From UBA1067 sp050874585 (GTDB taxonomy: Bacteria > Verrucomicrobiota > Kiritimatiellia > RFP12 > UBA1067): a stretch of DNA of 48,776 nt. Location: NCBI GenBank assembly GCA_050874585.1, contig JBNMKZ010000011.1:1-48776 (forward strand), in the 5' to 3' direction. This document shows positions 42,329 to 48,776 of the stretch, one piece after another. How positions within the stretch are numbered: position 1 is the first letter of the stretch; every line of letters begins with the position of its first letter. The position numbers were made by a program, and so were the translations under genes. Below the pieces are notes generated by a model, which saw only the letters and a list, made by a program, of their open reading frames with translations, had not been told where the DNA came from and ran no database searches.

Positions 42329-43780
42329 TTATCCACCGAAGTCCAACAGATGCCCGAGGAGCGACCGAATGCCGCGATAGTAGAAGGCAAAGTCAAAAAG
42401 CGTCCGCGTCGTCGTAAGCCGATGAAAGAGTGCCATCGGCTGCAGAAAACCGCGATAAACCGACCGAATCGCGCACTTAATCTCATCCTCGCTCACAAGA
42501 GGCGTTTTCGTGATGGCGCGGCGCATGTCATACTCGTCCCAATCAAGCGTCGTCAGCGCATCCTGGGCCTTCAGTTCCCTGAAAAGCGGGGTCCCTGGAT
42601 AAGGTATCGTCAGGGTGCACTGAAGCGTCGACGCATATCCGTTGGCCAGAAGTCGGCGGGCGAAGCGAACGGTGTTGGCGACCTCGGCCGGCCCCTCCCA
42701 GGCATGGCCAAACATGAAGGTCAGATGAACATCAAGTCCGGCTGCGGAAGCCCATTTCGCTCCCTTCTCGACATCCTCAACCCGTAGGGCCTTGGCAAAA
42801 CGATCCAATGTCGCCTGGTTGGCCGATTCAACCCCGAACAGGACGAGGCGAAAGCCCGCTCGGCGCATCAGCCGATAATCCTCGGGCTGAAGGCGACCGA
42901 AGCGCATATTGCAATCAATGCGAACCCTCTTCGACAGGCCACGGCGAATCATCTCATTGCAGAATGTCGTCAGCCACGCACCCACGGGGAAGGAGCCAGA
43001 GTCATCCATAATCTCCTTTACCCCGAACCTCGTCACCAGCATCTCAATCTCATCCACGACGTCAATCGGGTTTCGCGTCCGATAGGTCGGGTATAGTGTC
43101 GTCCAGCTGCAGAATGTGCATTTCGCATGCCAGCAGTCCCGTCCTGCCATCACATAAGTCCCCGGCGTTCGACGGAAATTGCCGTTCTTGATGGCGTAAA
43201 GTTCCCAATGAACCAGTTCGCGGTCAATCCACGGGGCTGAATTGAGATCATGATCCATACGAAAGCACCCCGTATTCCGAACCTCACCATTCGCCCGATA
43301 CCAGATCCCTGGCTCGAACTTCCGTTCGTCGCCGTCCGATGAAATCAGGTTCATCAGCAGAAAGTCCCAGTCCCCACCCGTCAGGATATAGTCGACGGGA
43401 CATTTCTCCATGGACTCCTCAGGCAGGGCCGTCACATGGTCACCGACCAAAATCGTCTTGACGCTCCCCGAGGTCTCCTTTGCAAAGTCGGCAATCCACT
43501 TCCAATGCCGCTTGACGACGGGCGTTTTCGTCTCAAGGACAACATAGTCTGGACGAAAGGCGGAGAGCTTCGCCTGAAATTCCTCCGCCGTCAGTTCGGC
43601 TGCAATGCCATCCAAGAAGAGAACGTTATGCCCCGCCTTCTTCAGCATCGTCGCCGCCGTCGCTGGCACAACGGGAAAAATGTAGGTCGGACGAGAAAAC
43701 CACTGGAACTGTCGATTCTGCGTAAGAAGGGCTACCCCCTTCTCACTCTTCAGCGGCGGATAGCAGATCGCGACCCTCAT
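42329..43780 (-). CDS. Radical SAM protein with N-terminal B12-binding-type fold
   Basis: 483 residues from the ATG at 43780 (MRVAICYPPLKSEKG); a GTG at 43789 is possible but overlaps the upstream gene. The N-terminal Rossmann part contains YIFPVVPATAATMLKKAGHN and YVVLETKTPVVKRHW, without an evident B12-ligand histidine. The cluster motif is Cys216-x4-Cys221-x2-Cys224 in GRDCWHAKCTFCSW, again with four residues in the first gap. Later motifs are FGVKEIMDDSGSFPVG, VRIDCNMRFGRLQPEDYRLM, VLFGVESANQATLDRFAK and HLTFMFGHAWEG. Related to hopanoid/lipid- or RiPP-type B12 radical SAM enzymes, but the substrate is unknown. It ends the operon that starts with the GH109-type gene. Confidence 0.85.
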   Translation of the reverse strand: MRVAICYPPLKSEKGVALLTQNRQFQWFSRPTYIFPVVPATAATMLKKAGHNVLFLDGIAAELTAEEFQAKLSAFRPDYVVLETKTPVVKRHWKWIADFAKETSGSVKTILVGDHVTALPEESMEKCPVDYILTGGDWDFLLMNLISSDGDERKFEPGIWYRANGEVRNTGCFRMDHDLNSAPWIDRELVHWELYAIKNGNFRRTPGTYVMAGRDCWHAKCTFCSWTTLYPTYRTRNPIDVVDEIEMLVTRFGVKEIMDDSGSFPVGAWLTTFCNEMIRRGLSKRVRIDCNMRFGRLQPEDYRLMRRAGFRLVLFGVESANQATLDRFAKALRVEDVEKGAKWASAAGLDVHLTFMFGHAWEGPAEVANTVRFARRLLANGYASTLQCTLTIPYPGTPLFRELKAQDALTTLDWDEYDMRRAITKTPLVSEDEIKCAIRSVYRGFLQPMALFHRLTTTRTLFDFAFYYRGIRSLLGHLLDFGG

Positions 43781-43782
43781 GC

Positions 43783-44817
43783 TTACCACTTATAGCCGAG
43801 ACCGACGATATAGCGCAAGTCGCTCTTCTTGCGATCCGCGCTCGGCTTGGAGTTGTAGTCCCACTCAATCTTGGCCAAGAGGTCGATGTTCCAGAAGAGC
43901 ATGGTCGTGAACCCGGCATCGGCCTTGACAAGATAGATGGTCCAGTCGTCAACCTCGGGAAGGTACTCGAAGTTGTGAAAGAAGTCGAGCCCCGCCGCCC
44001 ATTTCGGCGTATAGTTCAGATGATGGGCATAGCGGAGCGAGGCATAGTCGTCGTTCCGGCTCGGATCGGGCTCCTCATACTTGTCCTTGACCCACGCGGC
44101 ACCCAGTTCCTGGTTGAAGCTCCACCGCCCGGTCATTTCAAAATCGTATTTCTCCAACCACTGGTAGCCAAGGCCCGCGCCGAAGCGAATGCGGCGATCC
44201 AATCCGGCAATCGCATCGCGCTCATAGCGAGCGTTCAGATAGGAGTAGAGTTTCGTCAGCCAGAAGTGGTCGTACTGCCCCTCGGCTTCCACACGATCCT
44301 TCGACTTCTCCCAGTCATCCTTCGACGTCCCCGTCTTTGAATAGTAATACCCAAAATCACCATTGACGCGATCGGACTCCCACCGACGGTTTACATTCGC
44401 CAACAGACTCGCCGAATTCCCGTATGTATTGCCGCGATCCGCCTGAAACGTCGCGTTAACTGAGCCATGCCAGGTTTCGGCAACAGGATCAATGGCCTTG
44501 ACCAAAGCCATGTCAAGCGGCTGCGTATCGGCGAGATAGACACCCTTCTCCACCGAAAGCGTCCACGTCTCCAAGTGCCCGTCCTGGTACTGAATGACAT
44601 GCGAACCCGCATTCTCAAGGCTGACGATGTTCTCGACCTTGATTTCAACCTCGCCCAAATCATCCGAGTTAAACTTGACGATACCGTTCTTGGCCGCACT
44701 CGCCGTGCCTGTCAGAAACGAACCTGACTTTAGCACGACTTTGTCGGCAAAGGAAACACCCGCCGAAATCGCCGCGATGCCCAACAGGACAAACTTCACA
44801 CCTCTCATTATATGCAT
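43783..44817 (-). CDS. DUF481 outer-membrane beta-barrel protein (YdiY-like)
   Basis: About 344 residues from the ATG at 44817 (GAGG six bases upstream; the ATG at 44808 is an alternative). A signal peptide (MRGVKFVLLGIAAISAGVSFA) precedes a small domain (DKVVLKSGSFLTGTASAAK, like an SH3-type start). From about residue 110 there is a run of alternating beta-strands typical of DUF481 (WHGSVNATFQADRGNTYGNS, GYYYSKTGTSKDDWEKSKDR) ending in YIVGLGYKW, an aromatic C-terminus as expected for barrel assembly. YdiY-like proteins are called salt-induced outer-membrane proteins; transport role unproven. It sits 8 bases after the secretin gene. Confidence 0.85.
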   Translation of the reverse strand: MHIMRGVKFVLLGIAAISAGVSFADKVVLKSGSFLTGTASAAKNGIVKFNSDDLGEVEIKVENIVSLENAGSHVIQYQDGHLETWTLSVEKGVYLADTQPLDMALVKAIDPVAETWHGSVNATFQADRGNTYGNSASLLANVNRRWESDRVNGDFGYYYSKTGTSKDDWEKSKDRVEAEGQYDHFWLTKLYSYLNARYERDAIAGLDRRIRFGAGLGYQWLEKYDFEMTGRWSFNQELGAAWVKDKYEEPDPSRNDDYASLRYAHHLNYTPKWAAGLDFFHNFEYLPEVDDWTIYLVKADAGFTTMLFWNIDLLAKIEWDYNSKPSADRKKSDLRYIVGLGYKW

Positions 44818-44825
44818 CCTATTCC

Positions 44826-46613
44826 TCACTTACTTGAACTTCCGGTAAACGGAATGAAACTTCTGAAATCAAATGATTCGTCCGCGCCCTGCGCGAGCGG
44901 ATCCCGCGCCTGCTCCTCAAGCGGCCGCATATCCAGCGAATCCATCCCCTCCATGCTCTTCTCGGGACGATCCCCTGGCTCAAGCTTCTGCCCCTTCGTG
45001 TACTGCCGTCCAAGAACGGCATTCTTCGGTAAGCCCGCGTCCTTCTCCATACGCTTGGGGTCGACAAGTCCAACCGTCACGAAGACGATGATTTCCTTCT
45101 GCTCCTTGACACGCTCCATGCTGCCAAAGAGCCGCGGTCCAAGCCAGGGGATGCTCCGCAAGAGCGGAATGCCATTGTCGACCTGCTTCTCTGTCGTCCG
45201 TGAAAGTCCGCCGATGACCGCTGTCGACCCGCTCGCCATATTGAACTCGGTGATGAGCCGCTGAACCTCGATAATCGGGTACTTGGACGAATAGGTTGTC
45301 TCAGACTTCGAGTCGCCGCCAACCGTCACGAACTGCCCGATGTCCGAGCCAAGCGAACTGATGGTCGGCACGATGACCACATTGATGAGACCATTCGTGC
45401 TGACACGCGGCGTAACGTCCAGCGAAATGCCCCAGCTGAAGAACGCCTCCTTCGCAAACAGCATCTTGTCCTCACCAGGAATCGCCGCCATCTTCATGTC
45501 GAGGTCAACCGACTCACCGGATGTGTTGAAGGTCTTCTTGGCCGCCACCTGCACATTCGGATACTTGGTCGTCATGTCGACCGTCGCCTTCTTGCCCGAC
45601 GAGACGATAATCTTCGGATTCGAAAAGACCTTCACGTCATCCGTGGAGTCCAGGGCCTTGAGCGTCAGGGACATCTCGGAGAAGTCCAGTGTCCCATTGA
45701 AATAGGAAACATCGCCATCGTTTCCGCCGCCCCCCGAAACCTTGTAGGTCGTCTTCTCGTTCTTTCCCGAAAGTTCACGCGTATACTCTGTCACGCCCGC
45801 TCCAACACGCGTGGACTGGATGCCGCCGCCCAGCTGAACACTGCCCGTCATGCCGCCCAGCATTGACCAGTCGATGCCAAGCTTGTGCGACGCCGTATTA
45901 CCAAGTTCGACAAACCGGGCCTCGATGTAGACCTGCTGGGCCTCGCGGTCAATCTCGTCAATGACCTTCTGGCAGGCATCGAGAATCATCGCCGGAGCCG
46001 TCACCATCACGGCATTCGCCTCGGGGAAGGCATGGGCAATCTGGGAGACCTTCCACGAGACCCCGAAATCGCCGCTCCACGTCGCATTGAATCGCTCGGC
46101 AACCTCCTCCGCATTCGCGTGGACAAGCCGAAAGACACGCGTGGACATTCGACGACGGCCAAGCTTCTCGTCCTCACGCGCCTCCGCCTCAAGCTTCGCC
46201 TTCGCCTCTTCGGCACGTGCACGCGCCTCCGCCTCAAGCCGCGCCTCCTCAACAGCCTTCGCCTTCGCCACGGCCAGTGCAATCGCCGCAACATCCGCCG
46301 CGTTCGTCCCCGCCGCCTCAATCTCCGTCTTAACGGCAGCCCCCGCCGCCGCAACCGTGTCGACGACCGGCGGCGCATTCGTCTCCACCGCCGTCACGAC
46401 GGCGGCCGGTTCCGCCTGCGGCTTGGGATCGGCGACAAGGGGATCGTCGGTGACGGGATCCGTACCAGCCGTCTCACCGACCACGGGTTCCTCCGCAATC
46501 GTCTCATGCGTCTTCTCGGATTCGCCGCGACAGGGCCCACCCGCCAACAGAAAAGGTAGGCTCACGACAATGCTCAGGAACTTCCCCATGCGATTCACCT
46601 GAAGACTCTTCAT
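44826..46613 (-). CDS. Orphan secretin (type II/III secretion or pilus outer-membrane pore family)
   Basis: 595 residues. Signal peptide (KFLSIVVSLPFLLAGGPCRG), an acidic/alanine-rich stretch (30-110), a coiled coil (about 110-150, VEEARLEAEARARAEEAKAK), one N-domain (RVFRLVHANAEEVAERFNAT), then the secretin core. The family signature is VIGGLSRTTEKQVDNGIPLL followed by PWLGPRLFGSMERVKEQKEI. Secretins form large multimeric gates in the outer membrane for type II/III secretion, type IV pili or phage. No other secretion gene (ATPase, pseudopilin, inner-membrane platform) is in the window, so it is an orphan here. The start has AAGGAG five bases upstream. It lies 10 bases after the GtrA gene. 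Confidence 0.88.
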   Translation of the reverse strand: MKSLQVNRMGKFLSIVVSLPFLLAGGPCRGESEKTHETIAEEPVVGETAGTDPVTDDPLVADPKPQAEPAAVVTAVETNAPPVVDTVAAAGAAVKTEIEAAGTNAADVAAIALAVAKAKAVEEARLEAEARARAEEAKAKLEAEAREDEKLGRRRMSTRVFRLVHANAEEVAERFNATWSGDFGVSWKVSQIAHAFPEANAVMVTAPAMILDACQKVIDEIDREAQQVYIEARFVELGNTASHKLGIDWSMLGGMTGSVQLGGGIQSTRVGAGVTEYTRELSGKNEKTTYKVSGGGGNDGDVSYFNGTLDFSEMSLTLKALDSTDDVKVFSNPKIIVSSGKKATVDMTTKYPNVQVAAKKTFNTSGESVDLDMKMAAIPGEDKMLFAKEAFFSWGISLDVTPRVSTNGLINVVIVPTISSLGSDIGQFVTVGGDSKSETTYSSKYPIIEVQRLITEFNMASGSTAVIGGLSRTTEKQVDNGIPLLRSIPWLGPRLFGSMERVKEQKEIIVFVTVGLVDPKRMEKDAGLPKNAVLGRQYTKGQKLEPGDRPEKSMEGMDSLDMRPLEEQARDPLAQGADESFDFRSFIPFTGSSSK

Positions 46614-46623
46614 ACCGACTCCT

Positions 46624-47118
46624 TCACCCCCTGAAAATGACGAATTTGCGCATAACGAAGTTGAGCAGAAACGACACCGCCACTTCCACGCACACGGCGA
46701 TTGTCGTCATCAGCCCCGCCCAGTGAATCAGCAGTCCGCTGACGGCAAGGGCAATGAGCATCGCAAGGGCCGCCACACCAAAGAAAAGACAGAACTCGAC
46801 GAACCACCGAAACTTACCCGCACGAAAGACGAGCCAACGGTTCATCAGCCAGCAGAAAACATTCGCCAGCGTAAAGCCGATGCCCGTCGCCACCGCAAAC
46901 CGAAGACTGCGGACGCCATCCGAGACATCCACCGCCGGGAAGCCCAGGAGCCGCACAGCCCAGTCGTCCGCCGCGAGGCAGGCAAGGCAGGTCGTCGCCA
47001 AGAGGTAAAAGACGCACACCTGAATGCCCGTCGACACGACCCCGACCACACCGTACTTGGCGAACTGCCAGAACGGACCGGAGTCATGCGACAGGATTCT
47101 CTGCAGCGTCTCAGACAT
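46624..47118 (-). CDS. GtrA-family membrane protein
   Basis: 164 residues with four membrane segments. Family marks: FAKYGVVGVVSTGIQVCVFY at the start, ANVFCWLMNRWLVFRAGKFR in the middle, and SFLLNFVMRKFVIF at the end. GtrA proteins are thought to flip or translocate undecaprenyl-linked sugars and commonly accompany envelope glycosyltransferases. The start overlaps the end of the GH109-type gene by 8 bases. No glycosyltransferase is adjacent. Confidence 0.9.
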   Translation of the reverse strand: MSETLQRILSHDSGPFWQFAKYGVVGVVSTGIQVCVFYLLATTCLACLAADDWAVRLLGFPAVDVSDGVRSLRFAVATGIGFTLANVFCWLMNRWLVFRAGKFRWFVEFCLFFGVAALAMLIALAVSGLLIHWAGLMTTIAVCVEVAVSFLLNFVMRKFVIFRG

Positions 47119-48529
47119 TCAACTGGGCATCGCTGCGCGTTGAGTCAATCGCCCCAAGCTTGCTCAGATCGATGTCTTCGATGCCAAGCGGCTTCGCCGT
47201 CTTCCACCCGCCGCGCGTGAAGTCCGGGATATCCTGCGAAGCGCCGCGATGCGTCGCCGAACGCTCGGTCAGTTCCGCAAGCGAGCAGCTGGCGGCGAGG
47301 TCGTAGACATCCATGTCAAGCGGCAGGCCGTTCTGCAGGCAGTAGCAAAGCCGCAGGTCCATCAGGAAGTCCATGCCGCCATGCCCGCCAATCTTCTTCG
47401 CAAGCTCACCCGCCTTCTTCCAGAGCGGATGCTTGTAGGTCTCGCGGATTTCCGCCGTCCGCTTCTCATCAAACCATTCGTGGGCCGGCGCACCCGGCTT
47501 GTCCGCAAGGGCAATGCGGAACGGATAGTCGTTCAGAATGCCCTGCGTACCCGACACGAGGTTGATGCGCGAATAGGGCCGCGCACTCGTCACGTCGTGC
47601 TGAATCATAATCGTCTTGCCGTTCATCGTGCGGATGACCGTCGTCGACATATCGCCAAGCCGCGGATGCAGGCGAGCCTGCCAGCTGTCCGCACCAAACG
47701 TCTCCTTCGCATAGGCATCCATGCCAATCTGCCGCGTCGAGACGCTCGTCAGGTAGTCGAACTGGTCGCCGCGGTTGATGTTCATCGACTGCATGAGCGG
47801 CACAAGACCGTGCGTCGCGTAGGGATTGCCCGTGTGCTCGGTGTTCCATTTCAGCCGCCAATAGCCCTGATAGCCGCCCTCGGCCGGGTCCTTGTAGTTG
47901 AGTTTACGCAAGTCGTGGATGTAGGCACCCTCGGCATGGACGAGTTCACCAAGCTTGCCCTGACGGACAAGGTTCAGCGTCAGCATCTCAATCTCACCGT
48001 AGCAGCAGTTCTCCAGCTGCATGCAGTGACGCTGCGTCCGCTCGGACGTCTCGACAAGCGCCCAGCACTCGTCGATGGTCATCGCACTTGGAACCTCGAT
48101 TGCGACGTGCTTGCCGTGCTCCATGGCGTAAAGCGCAATTGGAGTATGCAGGGCCCACGGGGACGTGATGTAGACGAGGTCGATGTCGCTCTCGCACAAG
48201 GCCTTATAGGCCTCCGGCCCGACATATTCCTTGGCGGCCGGCTTGCCGTGCTCCTTCAGCCACTTCTGCAGGCGACCCGTCCGCTCCTCGTAGAGGTCGC
48301 AAAGTGCCGCGACTTCAACGCCCGGAATGGCCGACATGCGCTGAACCGCCGCGGGACCGCGCATACCGAGCCCGACATGACCAATCCGAATCTTCTTCAA
48401 AGCGGGCGCGGCGAAACCGGACATCGCCCCATTGCACAACTTGGCCGCCGACGAGACGCACCCTGCGAGGGCGGCCGTCGCCCCCATCCAAGCGGTTCCC
48501 TTGAGAAAATCCCTACGATTTGTCTTCAT
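47111..48529 (-). CDS. Tat-exported Gfo/Idh/MocA-fold protein, GH109-type
   Basis: 472 residues from the ATG at 48529 (the ATG at 48538 is also possible, but its AAAGG is only two bases away). The leader TNRRDFLKG is a twin-arginine signal; GATAALAGC follows and looks like a lipobox. The mature part has the NAD-binding Rossmann start IRIGHVGLGMRGPA and VEVAALCDLYEER, IDLVYITSPWALHTPIALYA and HGKHVAIEVPSA. RHCMQLENCCYGEIEML, YIHDLRKLNY, YATHGLVPLM and MNINRGDQFDYLTS match GH109 (NAD-dependent alpha-N-acetylgalactosaminidase type). The likely role is removal of terminal alpha-sugars, for example from mucin-like glycans, in the periplasm. It heads the GtrA-secretin-DUF481-radical SAM operon. Confidence 0.87.
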   Translation of the reverse strand: MKTNRRDFLKGTAWMGATAALAGCVSSAAKLCNGAMSGFAAPALKKIRIGHVGLGMRGPAAVQRMSAIPGVEVAALCDLYEERTGRLQKWLKEHGKPAAKEYVGPEAYKALCESDIDLVYITSPWALHTPIALYAMEHGKHVAIEVPSAMTIDECWALVETSERTQRHCMQLENCCYGEIEMLTLNLVRQGKLGELVHAEGAYIHDLRKLNYKDPAEGGYQGYWRLKWNTEHTGNPYATHGLVPLMQSMNINRGDQFDYLTSVSTRQIGMDAYAKETFGADSWQARLHPRLGDMSTTVIRTMNGKTIMIQHDVTSARPYSRINLVSGTQGILNDYPFRIALADKPGAPAHEWFDEKRTAEIRETYKHPLWKKAGELAKKIGGHGGMDFLMDLRLCYCLQNGLPLDMDVYDLAASCSLAELTERSATHRGASQDIPDFTRGGWKTAKPLGIEDIDLSKLGAIDSTRSDAQLNV

Positions 48530-48569
48530 GATTTCCATACCTTTCAGTTAAAATGCCTTGTTCGTTACA

Positions 48570-48598
48570 ATTATACCACATCTTCGTTCGGGCTGTAA
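48570..48598 (-). promoter_or_regulatory. Extended -10 promoter of the GH109-secretin operon
   Basis: TGGTATAAT (48570-48578) with TTACAG (48593-48598) 17 bp upstream. Predicted start near 48563; the leader of about 33 bases carries AAAGG. Confidence 0.72.
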
Positions 48599-48776
48599 AT
48601 ACTCCGACTGGATTTGCCATCGCCATTTTGCTACTTGTCGATTGAAAAGGTAAGTGGACAGGGGCGGCGGAGAAAGCTGTCCACTTAGTCGTGCAGGGGC
48701 GCATGCCCACTTTCCCTTGCGGGCGGAAAATGGCATCCTTCGCGTCGCGACACAAAGGAAAGGAAGCCACCATGGC
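48599..48776. other. Intergenic end of the window with an 11-bp hairpin
   Basis: No gene is supported up to the window edge. An 11-bp perfect inverted repeat TAAGTGGACAG/CTGTCCACTTA lies at 48651-48661 and 48677-48687. It is followed by a related GCATGCCCACTTT element whose core lies about 25 bp further on. Motifs with TGGGCAT/ATGCCCA recur here as in the other structured intergenic regions. An upstream gene may start or end beyond the window. Confidence 0.55.

Noticed and set aside
42328..42336. DnaA-box-like TTATCCACC
   Set aside because: A single imperfect site at the end of a coding sequence; no cluster and no dnaA, so not an origin.

Overview
The window reads as a chromosomal segment of a GC-rich, Gram-negative-type bacterium. 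It carries an outer-membrane secretin, a DUF481 barrel, Tat-dependent export and sugar-active secreted enzymes, together with a V-type (not F-type) ATPase. That mixture suggests the PVC superphylum, most likely a Kiritimatiellota-like lineage; this is inference from gene content, not a marker-gene placement. All 41 genes called lie on the minus strand, so transcription runs from high to low coordinates. No tRNA, rRNA, CRISPR array, transposase or phage gene was seen.

Layout in the order of transcription: (1) 48.5-42.3 kb: a Tat-exported GH109-type oxidoreductase-fold glycosidase, a GtrA membrane protein, an orphan secretin, a DUF481 outer-membrane barrel and a radical SAM protein, tightly packed as one operon. 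(2) 42.1-32.9 kb: nusA-infB-rbfA running on into gpmI, icd, a second radical SAM protein and a small secreted protein. (3) 32.9-27.2 kb: DHH phosphoesterase, ELM1-like protein and orphan histidine kinase joined by ATGA overlaps, then argS-dus. (4) 26.9-21.9 kb: V-ATPase subunits D, I and K (K with the complete Na+-site residues), followed by a large YfhO-like membrane protein and a tandem acyl carrier protein. (5) 21.9-17.3 kb: a YczE-like membrane protein, a MATE transporter with a one-base frameshift in a G run, and a secreted GH-A clan glycosidase. (6) 17.3-13.5 kb: fmt-pyrC-pnp-xerD with overlapping stops and starts. (7) 13.0-9.2 kb: rpmH-rnpA-yidD-yidC plus a Methyltransf_32 protein. (8) 9.2-5.7 kb: a metal-transport operon of two free HMA2 proteins, an HMA2-containing P1B-type ATPase and a small membrane protein, closed by the best rho-independent terminator in the window. 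(9) 5.6-0.4 kb: a ClC channel, a long intergenic region, a DUF805-SHOCT protein and a Sel1-repeat protein.

Two non-coding themes stand out. First, most transcription units start at a nearly invariant extended -10 box (TGGTATAAT or TGATATAAT), often so close to the start codon that the mRNA should be leaderless or nearly so. Second, the long intergenic regions at 3.86-4.08 kb and 13.15-13.26 kb contain arrays of imperfect palindromes whose centres are exactly 22 bp apart, with sequence differing between units and arrays while the spacing stays fixed. I do not recognise this as a described repeat class; it is the most interesting unexplained feature here.
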